63,209 bases of DNA from Ruminococcaceae bacterium UBA7101 (GTDB lineage Bacteria > Bacillota > Clostridia > Oscillospirales > Acutalibacteraceae): positions 53,029 to 116,237 of the forward strand of contig DKYL01000091.1 in assembly GCA_002493325.1 (NCBI GenBank), read 5' to 3'. The notes under the pieces were generated by a model, which saw only the letters and a program-made list of their open reading frames with translations, had not been told where the DNA came from and ran no database searches. This document shows positions 42,771 to 51,781 of the stretch, piece after piece (position 1 is the stretch's first letter; every line of letters begins with the position of its first letter). The translations under genes were made by a program, and so were the position numbers.

Positions 42771-43219
42771 TTCAAATCCTTACTGTCAAGAATAATGGTA
42801 ACAGGTCCGTCATTGAGCAAATCCACCTTCATATCCGCACCAAAGCGACCCGTTTCAACCTTTTTAACGCCTGCCTTTTTCAGTTCCTCCACAAAATATT
42901 CATAAAGCATTTCTGCCTCGCCAGGAGGTGCTGATTTTGTAAAGCTGGGGCGTCTGCCGTGTGAACAGTCCGCGCATAATGTAAACTGTGAAACCACAAG
43001 AATTTCACCGTCAACATCAAGACAGGACAAATTCATTTTTTCATTTTCATCCTCAAATATTCTGAGCACGGGTATTTTTTTTACAAGCTTGTCGGCATCC
43101 GCTTTGGTATCGCCCTGCTCAACGCCAAGCAAAATAAGATAGCCCATATTAACAGCACTTACCTGAATACCGTCAATGGTGACAGATGCGTGCTTTACTC
43201 TCTGAATTACTGCTTTCAT
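42767..43219 (-). CDS. dtd: D-aminoacyl-tRNA deacylase
   Basis: A 150-residue DTD1-type enzyme that hydrolyses D-aminoacyl- and glycyl-tRNA mischarges. VVSQFTLCAD (SQxxL motif) and the cis Gly-Pro segment NDGPVTIIL are the active-site pieces; QRVKHASVTIDG opens the protein as in the family. It overlaps relA by ATGA and the MBL gene by ATGA, consistent with strict coupling. A cytoplasmic proofreading enzyme of translation. Confidence 0.96.
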   Translation of the reverse strand: MKAVIQRVKHASVTIDGIQVSAVNMGYLILLGVEQGDTKADADKLVKKIPVLRIFEDENEKMNLSCLDVDGEILVVSQFTLCADCSHGRRPSFTKSAPPGEAEMLYEYFVEELKKAGVKKVETGRFGADMKVDLLNDGPVTIILDSKDLK

Positions 43220-45429
43220 ATATTACCGCTTCTCTCTATATGATAAACACCGTCAACCTTTTTAAGCAGCTTTGCCACGCTTTCAAGATGTTCCTTTGAA
43301 TTGACGGATATAGTCATTGTGGTTAAACAATTGCCCTCATTAATCGGACGGGCATTGATGGAATGGATTTTAACGTGTGCACCTGCCATTTTTGTAGTAA
43401 TATCAAGAACAACACCGTCACGGTCAATGGCATAAACATCAATCGTTGACCTTGCCTCAACCTTAACACTTCCGTCCCAGTGGGCTTTCACCCACCTTGC
43501 AGGCTCAGGAGAAAGTGCAGGATCAAGGGGAACATTGACACAGTCACGTCTGTGAATGGTCAAGCCTGTACCGCGGTTGATAAAGCCTATAATTTCTTCA
43601 CCGGGGATAGGTGAACAACATTTAGCCATTTTGATAAGGCAGTTATCAATACCCTCCACCACAATGCCGTTGGTGCTTTTCTGCGATTCGTTATATTCAT
43701 TAGGCATCACAGGCTTGGGCGGCTGAACCTCTTTGGGTCGCCAATTGCGGTTATAGTCGTCCTTAATGCCGGGCATCAGCTTGGTTATCTGAATGCCGCC
43801 GTAACCAACCGCAGCATAAAAATCTTCAAGATTATCAAAATGCTGTCTGTCTGCAATTTTAGCAACAAATTTTTCATAGTCACCTGCTTCAAGACGAATA
43901 AAGTTTCTTTTCAGCTCACGCTCAACCTCTGTCCTGCCCTGAACAATATTTTCATCACGCTTTTCTTTCTTGAACCAGGCACGGATTTTGCTCCTTGACT
44001 CGCCTGTTGTAACAATATTCAGCCAGTCACGTGACGGACCCTTGCCCTGCTGATTAGAGGTTAAAATCTCGACAATTTCACCTGTCTTAACCTTATAGTC
44101 AAGGTTAACAATTCTGCCGTTAACCTTGGCACCGACCATTTTATTACCGACAGCAGAATGAATGGCATAGGCAAAGTCGATAACCGTTGCACCCTTTGGC
44201 AGGGATTTGACATCGCCCTTGGGGGTCATAACAAATACCTCCTCGGCAGACAAATCACCCTTTATGGTTGAAACAAGCTCTTCAGGATTATCGCTTTCAT
44301 TATCATTTTCAATGATTCTGTGAATCCATTCAAGACGGTCATCAATCCCGTCCTTGCCGCCCTTACCGAGCTTATACTTCCAGTGGGCAGCAATACCGAA
44401 CTCTGCTGTACGATGCATATCCCATGTACGAATCTGAATTTCAAAGGGCACACCCGATTTGGTAAGCACTGTTGTATGAAGTGACTGATACATATTCGGC
44501 TTAGGCATTGAAATATAATCCTTGAATCTGCCGGGCAGCGGCTGGAACATATCGTGCACAATACCAAGCACATTATAGCAGTCTATCATGGAATCCACTA
44601 TAATTCTTACGGCATAGATATCAAAAATCTGCTCAAAGTTTTTGCCCTTGATATACACCTTACGGAAAATGCCGTGAACGGATTTAACACGGGAAAAAAT
44701 CTTGACATTATCCATAATAGGTGTGATTTTATCACTTATCTGCTGGGTGATTTCCTTAAGGAATTTTTCGCCCTGCTCTTTCTTCATAGAAAGATTTTTT
44801 TCTATTTCCTTATAAGCAATCGGGTCAAGATAGAAAATCGCTAAATCCTCAAGCTCCTCTTTAATCGGTCGGATACCGAGGCGGTGTGCAATGGGTGCAT
44901 ATATTTCAAGGGTTTCAAGGCTCTTCTCCCTCTGCTTATGAGGGGGCATATGCTCAAGAGTTCTCATATTATGAAGCCTGTCGCAGAGCTTGATAATAAT
45001 TACCCTGATATCCTCATTCATTGCAATGAACATTTTGCGTATGTTCTCAGCCTGTACCTCCTCACGGCTTGAAAGTGAAATCTGACCAAGCTTTGTTACG
45101 CCGTCAACAAGCAGTGCAACCTCATCACCAAACTCCTTTTTTATATAGTCAAGGTCATATTCCGTATCCTCAACAACATCATGCAGGAGTGCACCGATAA
45201 TACACTCGTTATCCATACCAAGCTTAAAAAGAATTTTTGCAACGGCAACAGGGTGCATAATATAAGGCTCACCCGAACGGCGCCTCTGATTTTTATGGGC
45301 ATTAAAGGCAAGATTATATGCCTTTTCAATCTGTTCAACATCATAATGCTTTGATGCCTTTATCTCCTCAAAAAAGGAGTCAAAGCCATCGTCATAATCC
45401 ATATCATATTCCTTATCGGTTTCTATCAC
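43216..45429 (-). CDS. relA: bifunctional (p)ppGpp synthetase/hydrolase RelA/SpoT
   Basis: A 737-residue long RSH enzyme of the stringent response. The HD hydrolase domain has RRRSGEPYIMHP and HDVVED (83-88); the synthetase region follows with SIHGIFRKVY-like text (seen as SVHGIFRKVYIKGK), YAVRIIVD and QIRTWDMHRTAEFGIAAHWKYK. A TGS domain (VMTPKGDVKSLPKGATVIDFAY), a Cys-containing helical region (KMAKCCSPIPGE) and a C-terminal ACT domain complete it. The start is either GTG 45429, adjacent to the recJ stop with AAGGA upstream, or ATG 45402 after another AAGGA; I keep the longer form. Intact HD motifs predict both activities. Confidence 0.95.
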   Translation of the reverse strand: MIETDKEYDMDYDDGFDSFFEEIKASKHYDVEQIEKAYNLAFNAHKNQRRRSGEPYIMHPVAVAKILFKLGMDNECIIGALLHDVVEDTEYDLDYIKKEFGDEVALLVDGVTKLGQISLSSREEVQAENIRKMFIAMNEDIRVIIIKLCDRLHNMRTLEHMPPHKQREKSLETLEIYAPIAHRLGIRPIKEELEDLAIFYLDPIAYKEIEKNLSMKKEQGEKFLKEITQQISDKITPIMDNVKIFSRVKSVHGIFRKVYIKGKNFEQIFDIYAVRIIVDSMIDCYNVLGIVHDMFQPLPGRFKDYISMPKPNMYQSLHTTVLTKSGVPFEIQIRTWDMHRTAEFGIAAHWKYKLGKGGKDGIDDRLEWIHRIIENDNESDNPEELVSTIKGDLSAEEVFVMTPKGDVKSLPKGATVIDFAYAIHSAVGNKMVGAKVNGRIVNLDYKVKTGEIVEILTSNQQGKGPSRDWLNIVTTGESRSKIRAWFKKEKRDENIVQGRTEVERELKRNFIRLEAGDYEKFVAKIADRQHFDNLEDFYAAVGYGGIQITKLMPGIKDDYNRNWRPKEVQPPKPVMPNEYNESQKSTNGIVVEGIDNCLIKMAKCCSPIPGEEIIGFINRGTGLTIHRRDCVNVPLDPALSPEPARWVKAHWDGSVKVEARSTIDVYAIDRDGVVLDITTKMAGAHVKIHSINARPINEGNCLTTMTISVNSKEHLESVAKLLKKVDGVYHIERSGNI

Positions 45430-47448
45430 TTAAATCCTTCCCTTCAGGGCGGTGAGTGTTTTTGTTCCTTCCAAATCCACCTTACCGCTTGGATTATTTA
45501 AAGTTATTGCATTACTGCGGTTAATAAGCCCAGCATCCTCAAATGCACAAAGAGCAAAGCAAAGCTGACCATATGTAACGCTCTGCCCCAGCTCAAAATA
45601 TAAATCATCAAGGGTGTAGGCATAACCGCCCTTTTGCTTAAGAAATCTGTATATTACCGAGCATATTTCACGGCTCGGGTAAATATCTGTTTTATTTTTA
45701 TTGCCAAGCTTAAAAAGCTCATAATCTGCTTTTTCTGCAAAATATTTATTATCATCAATGCCGTTTCTGCGAACCTCCGCCGCCTGCACCGAAAGATAAT
45801 ATTTGCCTTTATAATAATTCTTTGAAAGCCTTACGGCAATATCAATATGATCACCTTCCGAATACGGAAAATCCTCTGCTGTGGTCTGGAACTTAACCAC
45901 ACGAAGCGTTTTGCCTTTTTTAGTGACCTCAAATCGGATATGCTTTCCGTCGCCGATAGGGGTAACAGACACAAGCTCCATATTGAAAAGCCCGAATATG
46001 GGCTGACTGTTATCTGCACCATAGGGCTCAAGAGCAGTCAGATTATCAACCAAATCAATATCAAGATAAAAGGGTGACAGCTTGCAGTCAAGCTTTAAGG
46101 TTTTTGCAGGCATAACAGGGAAATTCTTAGCCGCGTATTCATTAATCTTAGCTCTGAACAAATCAATATCATCACGCATAATACCCAAGCCTGCCGCAAG
46201 AGGATGACCGCCGAAATGCGTCAGCAGCTCACTGCAGCTGTTTATTGCATCAAAAATATTGAAGCCCTCAATGCTTCTTGCTGAGCCGACTGCACTGCCG
46301 TCATCATTGATACTGAAAATAATCACAGGCTTGCCGTACATACTGCTGATATGTGATGCAACGATACCGATAACGCCAGAATGATAATTCTCACCTGCAG
46401 CAACAATTATTCTGTCATCTGCAAGGCTTGGATTTTCTGCTATCTGCTCATACACGCTGTCGATAATATTTGACTCAACCGTATGCCTGTGGGCATTTTC
46501 GCCGTCAAGCTGTGAAGCCATGAACTGAGCATCCTCATAATCATCACATATTAAAAGCTCAACAGCCTTTGCGGCATCGTCCATTCTGCCTGCCGCATTT
46601 ATACGCGGGCAAAGCTGAAATGCAACATTCACGGCTGTTATATTTTCATCTGAGCCTGCTGCCCTTTTCAATGCTGCAATTCCTATTCTTGCATCCGCGT
46701 TAATAAGCACAAGCCCTGCCTTAACGAGGCTTCTGTTTTCATCCCTTAACGGAACAACATCCCCGATTGTGCCGATAGCCACCAAATCTGCATACTGTTC
46801 AATAAGCTCATCAACCTCACCGTCATAAACGGCACAGGCAAGCTTAAAGGCAACACCGACACCTGCAAAATCCCTGAATTTCAAATCATTATCCGTTCTG
46901 TGGGGATTGACTACCGCCTCTGCTATGGGCAGGCTTTCACCAATCTGATGATGGTCGGTAACAACAAGCTCCATACCAAGTGCATAAATATATTCAGCCT
47001 CATTTATTGCCGATATGCCATTATCCACTGTGACAATTAAATCCGTGCCCTGTGCCTTAATCCTGTCAATAGCACGCATATTCATACCATAACCCTCAGT
47101 CAGGCGGTTTGGTATATAATAAATAACGTCTGCACCAAGGCTTTCAAGCAATGAATAAAGCAGTGCTGTTGAGGTTACACCGTCACAGTCATAGTCACCG
47201 TAAACACAAATTTTTTCATCATTATCAAGTGCACGGTTAATTCTTTCAACCGCCTTATCCATATCCTTAAATGAATATGGTGAGGTGTATGCATTTGAAC
47301 CGTACAGAAAGGATGAAGCGCTCAGCTCATCATCAATCCCCCTTGAAACCAAAAGGAAGGAAATCAAGGGGTCAATATTTAATTTTTCACTAAGAGCCGA
47401 CGCCTTTTCCTTATCCGCATCGGCAACAATCCATTTGCTGTGTGACAT
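45430..47448 (-). CDS. recJ: single-stranded-DNA exonuclease RecJ
   Basis: A 672-residue DHH-family 5'-3' exonuclease of recombination and repair. GDYDCDGVTST (84-94), VTDHH (motif III) and the DHHA1 motif FGGHPLAAGLG are present, followed by an OB-fold DNA-binding domain and a further C-terminal extension of about 110 residues. Its ATG shares one base with the hisE stop, and its stop touches relA, so it is embedded in the his-relA unit. Confidence 0.95.
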   Translation of the reverse strand: MSHSKWIVADADKEKASALSEKLNIDPLISFLLVSRGIDDELSASSFLYGSNAYTSPYSFKDMDKAVERINRALDNDEKICVYGDYDCDGVTSTALLYSLLESLGADVIYYIPNRLTEGYGMNMRAIDRIKAQGTDLIVTVDNGISAINEAEYIYALGMELVVTDHHQIGESLPIAEAVVNPHRTDNDLKFRDFAGVGVAFKLACAVYDGEVDELIEQYADLVAIGTIGDVVPLRDENRSLVKAGLVLINADARIGIAALKRAAGSDENITAVNVAFQLCPRINAAGRMDDAAKAVELLICDDYEDAQFMASQLDGENAHRHTVESNIIDSVYEQIAENPSLADDRIIVAAGENYHSGVIGIVASHISSMYGKPVIIFSINDDGSAVGSARSIEGFNIFDAINSCSELLTHFGGHPLAAGLGIMRDDIDLFRAKINEYAAKNFPVMPAKTLKLDCKLSPFYLDIDLVDNLTALEPYGADNSQPIFGLFNMELVSVTPIGDGKHIRFEVTKKGKTLRVVKFQTTAEDFPYSEGDHIDIAVRLSKNYYKGKYYLSVQAAEVRRNGIDDNKYFAEKADYELFKLGNKNKTDIYPSREICSVIYRFLKQKGGYAYTLDDLYFELGQSVTYGQLCFALCAFEDAGLINRSNAITLNNPSGKVDLEGTKTLTALKGRI

Positions 47449-47771
47449 TATGAATTCTTATCCACCTGATGAAATGTTTTGAGGTTGCCTGACTTTTCTG
47501 CTCTCTGTCTTAAAACAGCCTCAACATCCTCAATTGTAATATCCTGATCAACCATCATAACAAGTGTGTGGTAAATCAAATCACATATTTCACCAACGGT
47601 TTCTTCCTTAACACCATTCTTGGCGGCAATAACCATTTCGGTTGACTCCTCGCCGACCTTTTTTAAAATTTTATCAAGACCCTTTTCAAAAAGATAACAG
47701 GTGTACGAACCCTCTTCCTTTGCGCTCTTTCTGTCAAGGATTGTCTGATAATCGTTTCTGATATAATCCAT
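47448..47771 (-). CDS. hisE: phosphoribosyl-ATP pyrophosphatase HisE
   Basis: A 107-residue all-helical enzyme for the second step of histidine synthesis. SYTCYLFEKGLDKILKKVGEE shows here as SYTCYLFEKGLDKILKK and continues to STEMVIAAKN, with the ExxE metal-binding residues, then EICDLIYHTLVMM. It is free-standing, not fused to HisI, though it follows hisI with a one-base TAATG overlap. Confidence 0.95.
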   Translation of the reverse strand: MDYIRNDYQTILDRKSAKEEGSYTCYLFEKGLDKILKKVGEESTEMVIAAKNGVKEETVGEICDLIYHTLVMMVDQDITIEDVEAVLRQRAEKSGNLKTFHQVDKNS

Positions 47772-48097
47772 TAAAATTCTCCCTCAATTTTATTGAAAAA
47801 ACAAGTGTGATTGCCTGTGTGGCATGCCGCACCTGTCTGAATAACCTTAATTAAAAGTGTGTCATCGTCGCAGTCACCATAGATTGAAACAATCTTCTGC
47901 AGATGACCCGAGGTTGCACCCTTGTTCCAAAGCTCCTGTCTTGAGCGTGACCAGAACCATGTGTAGCCTGTTTCAAGTGTTTTCTGCATAGACTCTCTGT
48001 TCATATAGGCAAGCATAAGCACCTCGCCTGTAGAGTCCTCCTGTATAACAGCAGGGATTAAATCTGCCTTTTTAAAGTATTTTTCAATGTCAATCAT
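47771..48097 (-). CDS. hisI: phosphoribosyl-AMP cyclohydrolase HisI
   Basis: A 108-residue zinc enzyme of the third histidine step. VLMLAYMNRESMQKTLETG, WFWSRSRQELWNKGATSG, the DCDDD metal site and CHTGNHTCFF with zinc cysteines are all visible. I use the ATG at 48097 with GGAGG seven bases upstream; the in-frame TTG two codons earlier is closer to the Shine-Dalgarno than is usual. It overlaps hisA by 4 bases. Confidence 0.96.
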   Translation of the reverse strand: MIDIEKYFKKADLIPAVIQEDSTGEVLMLAYMNRESMQKTLETGYTWFWSRSRQELWNKGATSGHLQKIVSIYGDCDDDTLLIKVIQTGAACHTGNHTCFFNKIEGEF

Positions 48098-48807
48098 TTG
48101 CAAACCTCCACTGCTTCTCTCAAATCAAGAGTGCCCTTATAAATACTTTTTCCGCATATTGCACCATAAAGCTTTTTATCCCTGAGGGCTAAAATATCGC
48201 CGATGCTTGTAACACCGCCTGAAGCCGTAATATCACAGGATACAGCATTGTTGATTTCAACAAGCTGTTCAAGATTAGGACCTGAAAGCGTTCCGTCCCT
48301 GCCAATGTCGGTAAAGATAATTGTTTTAACACCGACAGCTTCCATTTTTTTTGCAAGGTCAGTGAAATAGACATCACTGCCTTCAACCCAGCCTTCGGTT
48401 GCAACATAGCCCTGCTTAGCATCAATACCGACAGCAATTGCATCGCCGAACTCTTTAACAGCCTCTTCAACAAGCTGTGGATTTTTTAAAGCAACAGAGC
48501 CTAAAATAATTCTGCTGATGCCCTTATTCATATAAAAATCAATATCCTTCATTGTTCTTATACCGCCGCCAAGCTCAACCTTCAAAGAGGTTTCATTGGC
48601 AACGGAAATAAAGGTTTCGGCATTAACAGGCTCTTTTTTCAGCGAGCCGTCAAGGTCAACCATATGTATCCACTGACAGCCTGCTTTAACAAAGCCCTCA
48701 GCCGTTTCAAGTGCATCACCTGCAACCTGCTTTGCTGTTGAAAAATCACCCTTGTAAAGTCTTACGGGCTTGCCGTCAATAATATCAATAGCGGGAAAAA
48801 TAATCAT
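48094..48807 (-). CDS. hisA: phosphoribosylformimino-AICAR-ribotide isomerase HisA
   Basis: A 237-residue TIM-barrel isomerase of the fourth histidine step. IFPAIDIIDGKPVRLYKGD with the catalytic Asp, VELGGGIRTMKDI, ILGSVALKNP, FTDIGRDGTLSGPN (second catalytic Asp) and ASGGVTSIGDI are present. The ATG at 48807 overlaps the hisB stop as TGATG, with GGAG upstream; an in-frame TTG just before it is disfavoured. hisF, the next enzyme and usual neighbour, is not next to it. Confidence 0.96.
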   Translation of the reverse strand: MIIFPAIDIIDGKPVRLYKGDFSTAKQVAGDALETAEGFVKAGCQWIHMVDLDGSLKKEPVNAETFISVANETSLKVELGGGIRTMKDIDFYMNKGISRIILGSVALKNPQLVEEAVKEFGDAIAVGIDAKQGYVATEGWVEGSDVYFTDLAKKMEAVGVKTIIFTDIGRDGTLSGPNLEQLVEINNAVSCDITASGGVTSIGDILALRDKKLYGAICGKSIYKGTLDLREAVEVCK

Positions 48808-49385
48808 CAAAGTACTCCTTTTGTAGATAAAACCGAGCCGTCGTCATTCTTAGCAACAGCAATCTTCATAGCGTGAGCAACTGCCTTGAAGATAGCTTCA
48901 ATTTCGTGATGTGCGTTAGCACCATATGGCACACGGATGTGAAGTGTAACACAGGCATTCATTGCAAAGGCTCTGAAAAATTCCTCAGTAACACAGGTTT
49001 CATAATCACCGCAAAGCTCCTGCTCAAAAGATGCCTTAAATACAAGAAACGGTCTGTTTGAAATGTCAACAACACATTCTGCAAGAGCCTCATCCATAGG
49101 GATTGAGAATGAGCCGTAGCGAACAATACCGCCCATATTGCCAAGTGCTTCTTTAAAAGCCATACCCAGTGCAATGCCTGTATCCTCCACCGTGTGGTGT
49201 GTGTCAACCTCTAAATCGCCCTTGACATTAACCTTTAAACCAAAGCCGCCGTGAACACCGAAGGCTGTGAGCATATGGTCAAAAAAACCTATTCCTGTGG
49301 AGATTTCAACCTCACCGCCGTCAAGATTAAGCTCAACGGTTATCTGTGTTTCCTTTGTATTTCTTTCAATTTTAGCAGTTCTCAT
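48807..49385 (-). CDS. hisB: imidazoleglycerol-phosphate dehydratase HisB
   Basis: A 192-residue monofunctional dehydratase of histidine synthesis. Both metal-binding His repeats are present: FFDHMLTAFGVH, DTHHTVED (first copy) and HIRVPYGANAHHEIEAIFKA (second copy), with DISNRPFLVF between. AAGGAG precedes the ATG. No HisN phosphatase domain is attached. Confidence 0.96.
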   Translation of the reverse strand: MRTAKIERNTKETQITVELNLDGGEVEISTGIGFFDHMLTAFGVHGGFGLKVNVKGDLEVDTHHTVEDTGIALGMAFKEALGNMGGIVRYGSFSIPMDEALAECVVDISNRPFLVFKASFEQELCGDYETCVTEEFFRAFAMNACVTLHIRVPYGANAHHEIEAIFKAVAHAMKIAVAKNDDGSVLSTKGVL

Positions 49386-49394
49386 TTTGACTCC

Positions 49395-49592
49395 TTAATC
49401 TATAAAAAGATTATTCATTAAATTGTTTATCTTATCTTTTCTGTCAGCCGTCTGTTCCTTATCAATAGAAAGCGAAATGACATCACCCTCCGAAGCACCC
49501 TTCGGAAGTGCTGACAAGGGAACATCAATAAAGCAATCCCCTGCCTCACAAACGGCTGTATTCTTTTCAATTCTGTCAATTATCCAGTTCAT
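49395..49592 (-). CDS. DUF3006 domain protein
   Basis: A 65-residue protein that starts WIIDRIEKNTAVCE and continues AGDCFIDVPLSALPKGASEGDVI, the small beta-barrel pattern of DUF3006. Such proteins regularly follow ComEC-like MBL hydrolases. I use the ATG at 49592, with GAG nearby; it overlaps the MBL gene. Function is unknown; it may bind or regulate the hydrolase. Together they are an odd insertion between hisD and hisB. Confidence 0.8.
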   Translation of the reverse strand: MNWIIDRIEKNTAVCEAGDCFIDVPLSALPKGASEGDVISLSIDKEQTADRKDKINNLMNNLFID

Positions 49593-50490
49593 TTTCACAC
49601 TCTATATCAAAAACATCGTTGCCGTTACAGCTTATTGTAACTGTGCCGTTCATATCTGTTCTGTAATAATCAATCCCCATATCATTTAGCCTGCTGATTG
49701 TTTCTTTATGGGGATGACCATAGGAATTGTCTGCACCGCAGGAAATCACTGCATATTTTGGACTGACTGCCTGCAGAAATGCATCACTCGTTGATGAGCT
49801 GCTGCCGTGATGACCGACCTTAAGCACATCAGCACGCAGCTTGTCATAGCATTCATCAAGCATTTCATTTTCAGAAAGCTCCTCCGCATCACCGGTAAAC
49901 AGGAAAGAATTACTGCCATAGGTAATCTTTACAACGGCAGAATAATTATTTGTTTCCTCATAGCTTTCACTGACAGGGGCTAAAATTTCTATTTCTGTTT
50001 CATCATCGGAATAAATGGTTACTCCTGTTTTTGCAGTATGAATCTGCAAGCCTTTATCTGAAATTGCAGTCAAAAGTCCCTCAAAGGTTTTGCTTGTTGA
50101 GGTTGCCTTTGACATATAAACTTCACCGATTTCAAAGCCTTCGACAACATCTGTCATACCGCCGATATGGTCTGCGTGGGGATGCGTTGCAACAAGATAA
50201 TCAATTTCAGTATATCCGTATCCCTCAATTGTTTCAACAATTTTATCACCGTAGCTGCTGACAGATGCATCAATGAGCATACACTGACCGTCAGGCAGCT
50301 CAATAAACGCACTGTCCCCCTGCCCAACATCCAGATAATGAACAACAAGCTGTCCGTCATTATCGGGGGCTTTGAGGCTCGCAGGCTTATTTTCATTTGC
50401 ATCACCGTTAAAAACCTTAACGCCGACGAGTGCCAGCAAAACCGCAAATATAACAATGAGTGATGTTAAGGATTTCTTATCAAATCTCAT
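49576..50490 (-). CDS. membrane-anchored MBL-fold hydrolase, ComEC-C-terminal-like
   Basis: A 304-residue protein. An N-terminal signal or anchor helix (SLIVIFAVLLALVGVKVF) leads to an MBL domain like that of ComEC: VHYLDVGQGDSAFIELP, ATHPHADHIGG (HxHxDH), LFTGDAEE, VLKVGHHGSSSS and SCGADNSYGHPH. The competence-channel helices of full ComEC are absent, so this is an extracytoplasmic hydrolase, possibly a nuclease or phosphodiesterase. It overlaps hisD by ATGA. Confidence 0.87.
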   Translation of the reverse strand: MRFDKKSLTSLIVIFAVLLALVGVKVFNGDANENKPASLKAPDNDGQLVVHYLDVGQGDSAFIELPDGQCMLIDASVSSYGDKIVETIEGYGYTEIDYLVATHPHADHIGGMTDVVEGFEIGEVYMSKATSTSKTFEGLLTAISDKGLQIHTAKTGVTIYSDDETEIEILAPVSESYEETNNYSAVVKITYGSNSFLFTGDAEELSENEMLDECYDKLRADVLKVGHHGSSSSTSDAFLQAVSPKYAVISCGADNSYGHPHKETISRLNDMGIDYYRTDMNGTVTISCNGNDVFDIECENELDN

Positions 50491-51770
50491 TCAAATCTTA
50501 CCTTAATGGAATTGGCGTGCGCGGTCAAGCCTTCTGTATCAGCCAGCTTAACAATATCGTCCTTCGCCTTAGAAAGCTCAGCCTCGGTATAATAAATAAA
50601 ACTGCTCTTTTTAATAAAGCTGTCAACGGAAAGCGGAGAGAAAAATCTTGCTGTTCCGCTTGTGGGGAGCACGTGATTAGGTCCTGCATAATAATCGCCA
50701 AGGGGCTCAGGTGAATAATTACCGAGGAAAACAGAGCCTGCATTGTCAAGCCTGCCTATATATTTTAATGGCTCTTCAACGCACATTTCAAGATGCTCGG
50801 GAGCAAGCTCATTGGCAAAATTAATAGCCTGATCAAGATTTTCACAAACAATGATTTCACCGAATTTATCAAGTGATTCAGCAATAATTTCCTGTCTTTC
50901 AAGGAATTTAATCTGTCTGTCAATTTCCCTTGCAGTTGCTCTTGCAATATCGCTTGAGGTTGTTAAAAGAATTGCTGATGCAAGCTTGTCGTGCTCAGCC
51001 TGGCTCATTAAATCCGCTGCAAGGAAAGCAGGCTTAGCCGACTTGTCAGCAACGATTAAAATTTCTGACGGACCTGCAACCATATCAATATCAACAACGC
51101 CATAAAGGAGCTTTTTGGCAGTGGCAACAAAGATGTTGCCGGGACCGACAATCTTATCAACCTTCGGTATTTTTTCAGTACCGTAAGCCAGGGCAGCAAC
51201 AGCCTGTGCACCGCCTACAAGGAACACCTTATCTACACCTGCAACAGCCGCAGCAGCCATAATATCAGGATTTGGACTGCCGTCCTTGCCTGGAGGTGTA
51301 ACCATAATAATTTCCTTAACACCTGCAATTTTAGCAGGGATTGCATTCATCAGAACGGATGACGGATAAGCAGCCGTGCCGCCGGGAACATAAATGCCAA
51401 CCCTTTGGAGTCCACGGACACGCTGACCCATAATAACACCGTTTTCCTCAGTCCTTAACCAGGACTGCTGAGCCTGACGAAGGTGGAAATTATAAATATT
51501 TTCCTTGGCATTAACAAGTGCTGTTTTAAAATCATCGTCAACAATATCAAGATAAGAGTCAAGCTCTTCCTTCTCAATAACCGTTCTTTTGGGCACTGAG
51601 CCGTCAAAGCGTACTGTAAATTCACGTACAGCCTCGTCACCCTGCTCCTTAACTGCATTGATGATATTTGTTACTATCTCAACAATTTTAGGGTCTGTTT
51701 CGCCTGCACGCTTTTTTAAATCCTCTATCAGAGCATATTCTGCCTTGCCGTTTGCTTTTGTAATTTTCAT
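50487..51770 (-). CDS. hisD: histidinol dehydrogenase HisD
   Basis: A 427-residue NAD- and zinc-dependent enzyme of the last two histidine steps. YVPGGTAAYPSSVLMNAIPA, VGPGNIFVATAKK, GPSEILIVAD, DLMSQAEHD, LAPEHLEM and GPNHVLPTSGTARF (catalytic His, Glu and zinc ligands) are all in place. AGGAGAG precedes the ATG, 11 bases after hisZG. Confidence 0.97.
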   Translation of the reverse strand: MKITKANGKAEYALIEDLKKRAGETDPKIVEIVTNIINAVKEQGDEAVREFTVRFDGSVPKRTVIEKEELDSYLDIVDDDFKTALVNAKENIYNFHLRQAQQSWLRTEENGVIMGQRVRGLQRVGIYVPGGTAAYPSSVLMNAIPAKIAGVKEIIMVTPPGKDGSPNPDIMAAAAVAGVDKVFLVGGAQAVAALAYGTEKIPKVDKIVGPGNIFVATAKKLLYGVVDIDMVAGPSEILIVADKSAKPAFLAADLMSQAEHDKLASAILLTTSSDIARATAREIDRQIKFLERQEIIAESLDKFGEIIVCENLDQAINFANELAPEHLEMCVEEPLKYIGRLDNAGSVFLGNYSPEPLGDYYAGPNHVLPTSGTARFFSPLSVDSFIKKSSFIYYTEAELSKAKDDIVKLADTEGLTAHANSIKVRFE

Positions 51771-51781
51771 ATCCGCTCTCC

